Assembly: GCF_024189295.1 (NCBI RefSeq)
Contig: NZ_JAIZEN010000001.1
Coordinates: 496,001 to 560,000, forward strand
Reading direction: 5' to 3'
Length of the DNA: 64,000 nucleotides
From: Halobacillus sp. A1
Lineage (GTDB): Bacteria; Bacillota; Bacilli; Bacillales; Halobacillaceae
Both the position numbers and the translations under genes were made by a program. Shown here piece after piece: positions 43,811-51,646 of the stretch. Each line of letters opens with the position of its first letter. The first letter of the stretch is position 1. Below the pieces are notes generated by a model, which saw only the letters and a list, made by a program, of their open reading frames with translations, made no database searches and had not been told where the DNA came from.

Positions 43811-44560
43811 ATGGAAAAACGCATTGAATACTTAGTAACCTGGCTGCAAGATAAAGTGAAAGAGGCAGGAGCGAATGGAGCTTTAGTAGGGGTGAGCGGC
43901 GGTATTGATTCAGCTGTCGTTTCTTACTTAATCAAGAGGGCTTTCCCTGATCATTCCTTAGGGGTACTCCTTCCGATCAATAAAGGGGTAGAGGATCAGC
44001 CTGATGCCCTGGCGACCGTAGAGAATGCTGACCTTGACTATATAGGTATCGAACTGACCGAATCATATAAAGCAACCTATTCCAGTATTGAGGAAGAGTT
44101 GAAGAACAAAGGAGAATGGAACGAAGAAAATGCTCAGCTGAGAGGAGCGAATTTACAGGCTCGTCTTCGAATGAGTACATTATACGCTGTGGCGCAAAAT
44201 TATGGATATTTAGTGGTGGGTACTGATAATGCAGCAGAGGATTATACGGGTTACTTCACAAAATATGGTGATGGAGGAGTGGACCTTGTACCTCTCATTC
44301 ATCTAAGAAAAGAAGAAGTTAGAGAGATGGCAAGCCATTTAGGTGTTACAGATGAAGTCATTAATAAAAAGCCTAGTGCCGAGCTTTGGGACGGCCAGTC
44401 TGACGAGGAAGAAATGGGCATTACTTACGAAGCGATTGATGCTTACTTGCGAGGCGAGTCGATTGATCCTGAAGATGAAAAAGTTCTTCGTAACCTTCAC
44501 ACAACGAGTGAGCACAAACGTCAGATTCCCGCAGGCCCTCCGAAGTATAGAGAGGAGTGA
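43811..44560 (+). CDS. nadE: NH3-dependent NAD+ synthetase
   Basis: 249 residues; start is one of two adjacent ATGs (43808 or 43811), the second better spaced from GAGAGGAG. ATP pyrophosphatase signature SGGIDSAV (near residue 29), and later GTDNAAEDYTGYFTKYGDGGVD for NAD adenylate binding, plus KKPSAELWDGQSDE. There is no glutaminase domain, so it uses free ammonia to amidate deamido-NAD+. Followed within 6 bp by a cysteine hydrolase gene, which suggests linked NAD metabolism. Confidence 0.95.
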   Translation: MEKRIEYLVTWLQDKVKEAGANGALVGVSGGIDSAVVSYLIKRAFPDHSLGVLLPINKGVEDQPDALATVENADLDYIGIELTESYKATYSSIEEELKNKGEWNEENAQLRGANLQARLRMSTLYAVAQNYGYLVVGTDNAAEDYTGYFTKYGDGGVDLVPLIHLRKEEVREMASHLGVTDEVINKKPSAELWDGQSDEEEMGITYEAIDAYLRGESIDPEDEKVLRNLHTTSEHKRQIPAGPPKYREE

Positions 44561-44566
44561 TTAAAC

Positions 44567-45127
44567 ATGTCTCAAGATACAGCATTAATTATTATCGATA
44601 TGATCAACAAAATGGATTTTGATGGAGGAGAAGACCTCCTCGAACACACGAAGGAAATTACAGAACCTATCAATAAATTAAAGAGTGAAGCGAAGGAAAA
44701 AGGCATGCCAGTCATTTATGTAAACGACAACTTTGGCTTATGGCAGGATAATGTACCAGAACTGATAGAAGAATGTAAAAGTGGACCAGGCAAACCTGTA
44801 ATCGACGAAATGATACCGGACGACGAAGACTACTTTGTAATAAAACCAAAGCATTCAGGATTTTTCGGCACTCAGTTAAGTATTCTGCTTGAGCAGCTGG
44901 GGGTTAAGAAACTCATCCTTACAGGAGTTGCTGGAGATATCTGCATCCTCTTCACAGCTAATGACGCTTATATGAGAGATTATGACCTCTGGGTACCTGC
45001 AGACTGTGTAGCCTCAGAAAAAACGGATGACAATGATAATGCATTGAAGATCATCAAGAGGTCTCTCTTTGCGAACATTACAGAGACTGGGGAAACGACA
45101 GCAGATCAAGCATTCAATGAGCAGTGA
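44567..45127 (+). CDS. Isochorismatase-like cysteine hydrolase
   Basis: 186 residues. The catalytic triad of this superfamily can be picked out: Asp in IIIDMINKMDF (residue 11), Lys in VIKPKHSGFFGT, and Cys in LTGVAGDICILFTANDA. Members cut nicotinamide, isochorismate or similar amides. Lying just after nadE with a 6-bp gap, a nicotinamidase-like role in NAD salvage is tempting, but the nicotinamidase zinc-binding motif (DxHxxxH) is absent, so the substrate is open. The ATG follows GAGAGGAG. Confidence 0.85.
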   Translation: MSQDTALIIIDMINKMDFDGGEDLLEHTKEITEPINKLKSEAKEKGMPVIYVNDNFGLWQDNVPELIEECKSGPGKPVIDEMIPDDEDYFVIKPKHSGFFGTQLSILLEQLGVKKLILTGVAGDICILFTANDAYMRDYDLWVPADCVASEKTDDNDNALKIIKRSLFANITETGETTADQAFNEQ

Positions 45128-45205
45128 GCAGACAATATGGTAGGGGTTTGAGGAGCAGCCGTGGTATCATGAATTAAAAGCTAATTCAACGATGAGGTGA
45201 ACGAG

Positions 45206-45892
45206 ATGGGGAAGCGTATGAAATGGTTACTCGTTGCAGTCGTTACGGTTGTTCTTGGCATTTTTCTCATACCTGAAGCTTACGCTTATTTTACGAAAAG
45301 AAGCTATGAAAGTGAAGCTGTGACGGATACAGAAATTCCTGAAAACTATGATGTAGCCACTTTCGCTGGAGGATGTTTCTGGTGTATGGAACCTCCTTTT
45401 GAGAAACTCGCCGGTGTGGATGAAGTTGTATCGGGTTATACGGGTGGAGAAGAAGTGAATCCTTCATATGAAGAGGTAGCAAGTGGAGAAACGAGCCACC
45501 TCGAAGCAGTTCAAGTATATTTTGATCCATCGGTTATTTCTTATGAGGATCTTTTAAAAGTATTCTGGCGTCAAATCAACCCTACAGATGATGAAGGCCA
45601 GTTTATCGATCGTGGATACCAATACACTACGGGGGTTTTTTATCACTCTGAGGACCAGAGAACAGCAGCTGAAAATTCTAAATCCGCTTTAGAAAAAACC
45701 GAGCGATATGAAGGCGAAATAGTAACACCGATTAAAGAAGCACAGAAATTTTATAAAGCCGAAGAATATCATCAGGATTATTATAAAGAGAATGAATGGC
45801 GTTATGACTATTATCGTGGCAACTCCGGGCGCGATGATTACTTGAATGAAATCTGGGGAGAGGATCGGAAACTTGATCTGCCTCAAAAATAA
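45206..45892 (+). CDS. msrA: Membrane-anchored peptide methionine sulfoxide reductase MsrA
   Basis: 228 residues from the ATG at 45206 after GAGGTGAACGAG; the GTG at 45197 is part of that site. An N-terminal hydrophobic segment (residues 6-24) precedes the MsrA domain: FAGGCFWCMEPPFEKLAGV with the catalytic cysteine, GYTGGEEVNPSYEEV, and HLEAVQVYFDP. It reduces methionine-S-sulfoxide in proteins. The hydrophobic start is unusual for MsrA, so it may act outside the membrane on oxidised surface proteins. Own strong terminator. Confidence 0.92.
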   Translation: MGKRMKWLLVAVVTVVLGIFLIPEAYAYFTKRSYESEAVTDTEIPENYDVATFAGGCFWCMEPPFEKLAGVDEVVSGYTGGEEVNPSYEEVASGETSHLEAVQVYFDPSVISYEDLLKVFWRQINPTDDEGQFIDRGYQYTTGVFYHSEDQRTAAENSKSALEKTERYEGEIVTPIKEAQKFYKAEEYHQDYYKENEWRYDYYRGNSGRDDYLNEIWGEDRKLDLPQK

Positions 45893-45933
45893 AAGTGGTC
45901 CACCTCTTCATGTGAAAGAGGTGGACCACTTTT
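45891..45933 (+). terminator. Very strong terminator of msrA
   Basis: 18-bp stem AAAAGTGGTCCACCTCTT/AAGAGGTGGACCACTTTT with a small loop; works in either direction. Confidence 0.93.
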
Positions 45934-46109
45934 AAGTTTAATATTGTTGAGTCTAAGAATCATCATCGCTGGTTTCTTCAGGTGCGGGGTTAGGTTCCTA
46001 TCGTTGTAACCCACCAAATAAAAAGATTTGTTGGATTATAAGGAATAGTTTGCATTAGCATATTTTTTAATAGATACAATGCAGCATAAGGAAGCGGCTC
46101 TTTAATAAA

Positions 46110-46424
46110 TTAAGAGACAAGTTTTAGTCCTACAACCCCAGCAATGATACAAGATACGAAGAAGATTCGTTTTGTATTGACTTTTTCTTTAAAAAACAAG
46201 ATTCCGAGAATCACTGTCCCGGCAGAACCAATACCGGTCCAAATTCCATAAGCTGTACCTACTGGAAGGTCCTTAAGAGACAATGACAAAAAATAAAAAC
46301 TTAAAGAACCTGAAAGCAGGGCGAAGATACTAGGTTTTAGTTTACTCAGACCATCGGATAGCTTGAGAAACAACATTCCGAGCATTTCTCCCATACCAGC
46401 CAACACTAAAAACATCCATGCCAT
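46110..46424 (-). CDS. Small multidrug resistance (SMR) efflux subunit
   Basis: 104 residues, four helices. The membrane glutamate at position 13 (GEMLGMLFLKLSDG) and the tail YGIWTGIGSAGTVILGILFFKEK are typical of SMR proteins. Encoded directly after a second SMR gene, so the two probably form a heteromeric pump like YkkCD or YvdRS in B. subtilis. Relatives export guanidinium or quaternary ammonium compounds. Last gene of a TetR-controlled operon. Confidence 0.9.
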   Translation of the reverse strand: MAWMFLVLAGMGEMLGMLFLKLSDGLSKLKPSIFALLSGSLSFYFLSLSLKDLPVGTAYGIWTGIGSAGTVILGILFFKEKVNTKRIFFVSCIIAGVVGLKLVS

Positions 46425-46426
46425 GG

Positions 46427-46777
46427 TTATCCCTCCTGAACAGAATGGGTGACTTCGTCAGGGGTATCTGACATTTTCAACCCGATCACTCCGAAAATTA
46501 AAAGAACAATAAAAAAGACCTTCCCGGCGCCAGTTCCATCACCAAGAAATGTCATTCCGATAACTGCCGTACCAGCTGCGCCTAACCCTGTGAAAATGGC
46601 GTAGCCTGTACCGATATCGATCAAACGTAACGCTTTTGTGAATAAGTAAAAACTGATGAATATAAACAAGACTGTAATAATGGAAATAAGCGGTCTTGAG
46701 AATCCCTCTGAAAGCTTCAAACCTACCGCCCAGCCTACTTCAAAGACGGCTCCTACTAAAATATAAATCCACGCCAT
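46427..46777 (-). CDS. Small multidrug resistance (SMR) efflux subunit, partner
   Basis: 116 residues, four helices; Glu13 in VGAVFEVGWAVGLKLSEG and the conserved YAIFTGLGAAGTAVIGM. A C-terminal hydrophilic extension of about 13 residues sets it apart from its partner. Two bases separate its stop from the next gene start, so the pair is co-translated. Divergence between the two subunits fits antiparallel heterodimers. Confidence 0.9.
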   Translation of the reverse strand: MAWIYILVGAVFEVGWAVGLKLSEGFSRPLISIITVLFIFISFYLFTKALRLIDIGTGYAIFTGLGAAGTAVIGMTFLGDGTGAGKVFFIVLLIFGVIGLKMSDTPDEVTHSVQEG

Positions 46778-46780
46778 GGA

Positions 46781-47371
46781 TTATCCCTCCTGGTCTGACG
46801 CTTGAATACCCAGCCAAAAAATTTTGAAGCTGGCTTTCTGGCGTTTAATAAGTGTATCTCTGTCATAAAAATTTTCTTCTAAAAACAACCCGTCTATTAT
46901 GGTATAAAAAGCGGAGGTAAGTTCACTCAAGTGTAAAGGACGTATTTCTCCTCTTTTTATTCCTTCCTTAAAAATATCTGCTAAAATTGTGTTCACTTCT
47001 TCTTCAGTTCGTACGAATACCTGCTTTATTTCCTCCGCAAATTCTTCAGGTGGAAAAAAAGTAAAACGTTTAAAGAAGGCTCCTTCGGTAGAGAAAGACA
47101 TATGATCTACATAAAGTTTGAAAATTTCCTGGAATTTTTCTCTAACCGTTCGATTCTCCGTATATTCTGTGAAGCCTTTAAGGTAGGCCAATTCTTTCTG
47201 TGAGACTTCCTTTAAAACTCTAAGAAATATCGCTTCCTTGCTGGCAAAGTGGTTATATAAAGACGGCTTCTTTATGCCAACTTTATCCGCAATATCAGAG
47301 AGACTTGTATTTTGATAGCCAGCGTTCGCAAAGCATTCTAAGGCGGCATCTATTATTTTTTGTTCTGTCAT
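46781..47371 (-). CDS. TetR-family transcriptional regulator of the SMR operon
   Basis: 196 residues from the ATG at 47371 after GAGGTGAG. The N-terminal HTH (AALECFANAGYQNTSLSDIADKVGIKKPSLYNHFASKEAIF) is a perfect TetR_N. The C-terminal part is a ligand domain. It is first in the operon and lies three bases before the SMR genes, so it is most likely an autorepressor that responds to a pump substrate. A palindrome just upstream is a likely operator. Confidence 0.92.
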   Translation of the reverse strand: MTEQKIIDAALECFANAGYQNTSLSDIADKVGIKKPSLYNHFASKEAIFLRVLKEVSQKELAYLKGFTEYTENRTVREKFQEIFKLYVDHMSFSTEGAFFKRFTFFPPEEFAEEIKQVFVRTEEEVNTILADIFKEGIKRGEIRPLHLSELTSAFYTIIDGLFLEENFYDRDTLIKRQKASFKIFWLGIQASDQEG

Positions 47372-47390
47372 TATTCTCACCTCAACATTT

Positions 47391-47410
47391 ACTAACTAAC
47401 GGTTGTTAGT
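47391..47410 (-). promoter_or_regulatory. Candidate TetR operator
   Basis: ACTAACTAACGGTTGTTAGT is an inverted repeat with 8 of 10 positions symmetric, 20 bp before the TetR start, where TetR-type repressors normally bind. Confidence 0.65.
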
Positions 47411-47551
47411 TTTAATTTAACAGCTATTATTTCTTTTGTCTAGAATTTTGTTTTGAAAGCATGTTTAAAATTGATTAGGAAGGGAAGTTTCAATATATAG
47501 TAGAATTTTGTCGGAAAATTAGGCCATTTCTAAAAAGGGGTGTATGTTGCT

Positions 47552-47773
47552 TTGAACATCTATGTCTTAGACCGATACGAGGACACCCATGCAATTTTGA
47601 TTCAAAAGGATTTGTTTAGTAATGAAATAATGATCCTAAAGGATAGGCTCATAGAATTTGCTAAACCTGGGGATACTTTGTCCATTGACTTCGACCAAAT
47701 GGGAAACTTGAGGCATGTCGAAATTATTCTAAAACATAGTGAGGAATCTGTATCTGATCTTGAGGGCGTTTAA
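47552..47773 (+). CDS. DUF3006-like small protein
   Basis: 73 residues from a TTG at 47552; an AAAAGGGG site lies upstream at a somewhat long spacing, and the GTG at 47540 is an alternative. The motif VLDRYEDTHAILIQ followed by a lysine/leucine strand and AKPGDTLSIDFD resembles DUF3006 (ViDRFEg..AVl pattern). No signal or membrane helix. A hairpin terminator follows and the next gene is separate. Function unknown. Confidence 0.6.
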   Translation: MNIYVLDRYEDTHAILIQKDLFSNEIMILKDRLIEFAKPGDTLSIDFDQMGNLRHVEIILKHSEESVSDLEGV

Positions 47774-47808
47774 AACATCTTTTCCTAGGAAAGGGTGTTT
47801 TTTTATTT
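47773..47808 (+). terminator. Terminator after the DUF3006-like gene
   Basis: AACATC/TCC pair with GGA/GGTGTT and are followed by a T7 run. Confidence 0.75.
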
Positions 47809-47873
47809 ATCTTGATTTTTTGACAACATGCGCCATAATTAATAGTAAGAAAATTGCGATAGGGGATGGGGCT

Positions 47874-48617
47874 ATGTTATTAAGACATGCTGTGGACTTA
47901 TTAGATGAAGGTGTTGTGATCACCGATCAGAATTATGAGATTACATATGTAAACCCTGCCTATGTTCAGATTTTTGAGCTGCAAAATGAGAGAATCATCG
48001 GAGAAAATATAAAAGAACTGTTTCCCCACGAGGATAAATCAAAACAGATTACCGCAAAAACCATTGAGGACAAAATAGAGAGAAGTGTTGAACGGCTGCC
48101 TTATAAATGGCGTGGCAAGGAAATGGTTTTACAAATTTATACGAAAACATTCGAACATGAAGGGAAAAGTTTCGTACTGACAAGAGTGTATGACTTAACC
48201 GAGACCGCTGAAGGTGAGAAGCAGCTTGTACAAATGATCGAAGACATGACCGCCAACGTGGTGACGATAGCTAAAGGATACGCTTTACTTCCTTTGCAGC
48301 CCATTCTACGAGAAGAGCAAAAACATATTTTGTTAGAACGTGTTCCAGAGCAATGCCGCGATCAAAACATCAGCAGGTTAGCTATCCAATTCTCCGGCAT
48401 ATCAAGCATCAATCAAGAGTGGGCCGTCCTCCTGAAAAATTTAGTGAGAAATTTGCAGCTATTAGGAATCGAGGTAGTGCTGGCTGGGTTACGTCCTCAA
48501 GTAGTGATGCAGTTCACTCAAAATGGAGTTGAACTGGCTGATATCAAATCGTTTATGAATGTGCAGCAGGCAACCAAGTATTTCCTGGAGACGGGTTTCC
48601 GCCCTCATTTTAAATAA
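47874..48617 (+). CDS. PAS-STAS protein (RsbR-type)
   Basis: 247 residues from the ATG at 47874 behind AGGGGATGGGG; the longer frame from 47739 overlaps the upstream gene. An N-terminal PAS domain (LLDEGVVITDQNYEITYVNPAYVQIF and later VLTRVYDLTETAEGEKQ) is joined to a STAS domain (IEDMTANVVTIAKGYALLPL; LAIQFSGISSINQEWAVLLKNLVRNLQLLGIEVVLAGLRPQVV). This layout occurs in stressosome RsbR paralogues. The usual phosphorylated Ser/Thr of RsbR is replaced by Ser-Ser-Ile around that loop, which still offers serines. A sensory input to general stress control is inferred. Confidence 0.8.
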   Translation: MLLRHAVDLLDEGVVITDQNYEITYVNPAYVQIFELQNERIIGENIKELFPHEDKSKQITAKTIEDKIERSVERLPYKWRGKEMVLQIYTKTFEHEGKSFVLTRVYDLTETAEGEKQLVQMIEDMTANVVTIAKGYALLPLQPILREEQKHILLERVPEQCRDQNISRLAIQFSGISSINQEWAVLLKNLVRNLQLLGIEVVLAGLRPQVVMQFTQNGVELADIKSFMNVQQATKYFLETGFRPHFK

Positions 48618-48656
48618 ATAAACCCGAGAGTGAACCGTTCTCGGGTTTATTTTTTA
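48616..48656. terminator. Bidirectional terminator
   Basis: AATAAACCCGAGA pairs with TCTCGGGTTTATT over an 8-9 nt loop, T6 follows; it lies between convergent genes. Confidence 0.93.
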
Positions 48657-49136
48657 TATAGAGTTCGCAATGTCTATAGCTTTTTCTAATCTGTTTTCCT
48701 CTTCCATAGGTGAATAAGCCATTTGATAGATCACTCCGTCCTCGTCATCGAACCATTCGACGAATACAGCAGCTTCCCCTTCGTCAACTCCAGCAATAGA
48801 ACCAGAGTTCAGTGTCATTCTTGTTTCTGTCTCTTGAAGAACGTTTCCGGGATTGTAGATCGTTGTTACCGTTAGTTCGTCTGCATTACGAGATTGGTAA
48901 TGTATTTCTGCTTCATTCTCTATCACACTAGCCTCGATAGACTCACTTTCAAATGGAAGTTCAGAAGGTAGGCCTAATGTTTCTTGCTCCTCACTTGATA
49001 AATTGTCTTCAACAGGTGTTCCGAATGATTCTGGATAATTTTCTTTCAATGATTCGATTGAAAGGTCTGCACCAGATGAGCAGGCACTGATCGTAAGCGT
49101 GGCAAGTAAAGCAAAAGCTATCATCATAATTCTCAA
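48654..49136 (-). CDS. Hypothetical lipoprotein
   Basis: 160 residues from a TTG at 49136; TTAGGAG lies eight bases upstream, whereas the GTG at 49145 overlaps it. The N-terminus has a lipoprotein signal with ISAC box. The mature protein is acidic, with no recognised domain. A VDEGEAAVFVEWFDDEDGVIYQMAYS segment suggests a beta-rich fold. Monocistronic. Confidence 0.72.
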   Translation of the reverse strand: MRIMMIAFALLATLTISACSSGADLSIESLKENYPESFGTPVEDNLSSEEQETLGLPSELPFESESIEASVIENEAEIHYQSRNADELTVTTIYNPGNVLQETETRMTLNSGSIAGVDEGEAAVFVEWFDDEDGVIYQMAYSPMEEENRLEKAIDIANSI

Positions 49137-49304
49137 GTTAGTCACTCCTAAACCTTACATAAATCTCTTCTAGAACATATTTTAGCATAATTCAAAATAA
49201 GTCAGGGTGATGATTAAGAATTATATTTTAAGTGAAACGAAAACCAAGTTCAATCGTTATGTAAGGAAGAGGTCCTTAAAACGAATTAAAGGAGGATAAT
49301 TAAC

Positions 49305-49706
49305 ATGTCACAAGTTTCCATTCGCTCATTCCGCATTCATGATTTTGACACGATTCAAGAGATGAACAAACAAGAAGGGTGGACTCAATTAATAGATAAT
49401 TCAGAGGAAACGTTACAGGCGTGGATTAACTCTGAGCCGGCTCTTGTGTTATTAATGGATCAGGAGATTATTGGATATCTAAGGGGGATTACAGATGGGG
49501 CAGTGACGCTGTATATTACAGAGCTCCTTATTCGTGAGGATTACCGGAAGCAAGGCTTTGCCCAGCAGTTGATTGAGAAAGCTCATAGCTGTTATCCGAG
49601 TACTCGGGTTGAAATGCTGGCGACTAACTCATCTGAGGGTTACTACACCAGTAAAGGGTTCCGCCCATTTCACGGGTTCAGAAAAGCAGCGGAGGAGTTT
49701 GCTTAA
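49305..49706 (+). CDS. GNAT-family N-acetyltransferase
   Basis: 133 residues. Acetyl-CoA binding motif A: LYITELLIREDYRKQGFAQQL; motif B: GYYTSKGFRPFHGFRK. The ATG follows AAAGGAGGATAATTAAC. Monocistronic with its own terminator; substrate unknown. Confidence 0.87.
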   Translation: MSQVSIRSFRIHDFDTIQEMNKQEGWTQLIDNSEETLQAWINSEPALVLLMDQEIIGYLRGITDGAVTLYITELLIREDYRKQGFAQQLIEKAHSCYPSTRVEMLATNSSEGYYTSKGFRPFHGFRKAAEEFA

Positions 49707-49710
49707 AAAT

Positions 49711-49746
49711 AGAGATCAGCCTTAAAAGGCTGATCTCTTTATTTTT
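49711..49746 (+). terminator. Terminator of the acetyltransferase gene
   Basis: AGAGATCAGCC pairs with GGCTGATCTCT, then TTTATTTTT. Repeat element 4 starts at its T-tract. Confidence 0.92.
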
Positions 49747-50660
49747 AGGCTATATTAAAGGTGATTGTGGATATTGATAAGTGAGTTATTCAACAATATG
49801 GCAGGATACTTTAAGACTCAGTTTCGAGATAACCAGGGTTCGTTACCCTATTAAGAGTCAGGGGTGGTTGGGAAGCTACACCCTTCTCCCACGCGAGTCT
49901 CCTAGCTTCCCAACCACCCCATGAGAAATGGAATGAACGAACCCCCTTATATCGTTCTTATAATTATCTTTATCTCCGCCAGCTCAGTCCAGTCCAACGC
50001 CGCTGAAAGAAGCGCTTCCGCTTTCAAAGGTAGGAGTCTCGCCAATCCCTAATACCCCTAACTTATATTACGGGATGGAACTAAGAAATGAGAAGCAGAA
50101 ACTCTCTATACGAACGTTTACAGAATAATTCAACCGGTTGTTTTAGAAAAACTAACTATCTAATAGGCTTTTCATTTCCGTGAAAGTAAGCTAGAAATGA
50201 ACCTGTTTTGCAATAAGGAGCGTCTTCTTTATCTCTGTCCAGTTAGAAGATTTTGCTTTACATTAAGGTGTTGAGGCGCATGGTTATAACAATCAGCATA
50301 CTAACATACTTATATGTTTTTTGACGAAGCGATTGTTTATGGGGATAAACCGCTCAATATCAAGCTTTTATCATAACTGAAGCGCAGCAGCATCTGATAT
50401 CCTGAAAACGGTGCTTCCGTACCCCCTACTCATCGCAAAGAGCTCCGGGAAATCGCAAGACTCCTGTGGGAAGAGAGTGCTTGGTGAGACCCCGGAGAGC
50501 GAAGCTCGAGGAGGCTCACTGCGCTCCCACGGAAAGCGAGTGATTTCCCGGAGCTCTTACCTCTGTTAAACATAACGGAAACAGTCCAAACATCTCGATC
50601 CTGAGTCTTCCACTATAGGGAGCTTATATGAATATCAACACGGAACTTTAACCAAGCCTA
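49746..50660 (+). repeat. Composite palindromic repeat element, copy 4 (longest, complete)
   Basis: About 915 bp bounded by AGGCTATATTAAAG and CTTTAACCAAGCCT, with a possible direct repeat ATTTTT on both sides. Sub-ends at 49807-49830 and 50586-50615. The left hairpin (49836-49944) has lost its core; the two 18-base arms (49861-49878 and 49903-49920) remain perfectly complementary. The right hairpin is at 50411-50583 with AAGAGCTCCGGGAAATC arms. Sub-element B and the middle match copy 3 inverted. A worn extra left-end fragment follows at about 50665-50740. Confidence 0.83.
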
Positions 50661-50798
50661 TTTTTTAAGGTAGGTTAATCCATAAAAGGATTATTCCTTA
50701 ATATGGCAGGATTGTAAGAACTCATTTCTTCAAGTAATGAATAACGAAACCGTGCTTTTAAGAATACAGTTCTTTTCTGAAGTGGTCACCCGGTATTA

Positions 50799-51569
50799 TT
50801 AAGAATCCATATAATGAGCGAGCTTAGCTGCCAGTGACCTTGGTACGAATTTGGTTGTATAAGATAAGGAAAGATTCATAGTTCCAGGAACGACCACACG
50901 TTTTCCTTTGATGAATCCTAAGAAACCGGCATTTGCTACTTGTTTAGCAGTCATTGTACGATTGACCAATTTCGTATGTTCAGCTTTCGCATTTTTGAAG
51001 AAGTTGGTGGAGGTCGGACCTGGGCATAAGGTTGAAACCGTCAGATCAGTATCTTTCAACTCTTCTACCAAAGCTTCAGAAAATGACAGCACATAGGCTT
51101 TAGAAGCATAATAGACCGCCATTCGCGGTCCGGGCTGGAAAGCTGCAATACTGGCCACGTTCAAAATTCCTTTTGGTATATCATGAAGCGGAGATTCCTT
51201 CATATCGGGCAAAAAGTAATGAGTTAATTGAGTCAACGCTTGAACGTTGACTTGAAGCATATTTTGTTGATCTATTAAAGGTAATTCCTCAAAAGGCCCA
51301 TTGAGCCCGAATCCTGCATTATTGACAAGGACTTCGACCGTTTTTCCGTGATCACGTACTTGGTGGTAAAGCTCTTTTGCGGCACCGGGTCTTGATAAGT
51401 CTTTTGCAATGATGATGACTGAATGGCCATCTAATTCTGATTTAAGTTGTTGAAGCTTCAACTCTGAACGAGCGACGATAATAAGGTTATAACCCGCCTT
51501 GGCAAACAAGTGGGCAAATTCATAGCCGATACCTCCAGAAGCACCGGTAATCAACGCAGTAGGTTTCAA
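50799..51569 (-). CDS. Short-chain dehydrogenase/reductase (SDR)
   Basis: 256 residues from a TTG at 51569, six bases after AAGGGAGAG; the longer frame to 51629 runs through that site. Classical SDR: TGASGGIG cofactor loop, NNAGFG, catalytic serine in ASIAA and YYASKAY (YxxxK). It belongs to the YqjQ/DltE-like branch by the FVPRSLAAKLAHYM tail. It lies downstream of the ABC genes on the same strand with a 77-bp gap, so co-transcription is possible. Substrate unknown. Confidence 0.9.
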   Translation of the reverse strand: MKPTALITGASGGIGYEFAHLFAKAGYNLIIVARSELKLQQLKSELDGHSVIIIAKDLSRPGAAKELYHQVRDHGKTVEVLVNNAGFGLNGPFEELPLIDQQNMLQVNVQALTQLTHYFLPDMKESPLHDIPKGILNVASIAAFQPGPRMAVYYASKAYVLSFSEALVEELKDTDLTVSTLCPGPTSTNFFKNAKAEHTKLVNRTMTAKQVANAGFLGFIKGKRVVVPGTMNLSLSYTTKFVPRSLAAKLAHYMDS

Positions 51570-51646
51570 ACAAATCTCTCCCTTTTCAACATCATTATCC
51601 ATTTCATACCCTTTTAGTTGAGAGTACAATCATACTATATTTCCCA

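Noticed and set aside
45934-47540. Guanidine riboswitch near the SMR genes
   Set aside because: The TetR gene heads the operon and the short leader has no ykkC-like conserved motifs; a palindromic operator explains control.
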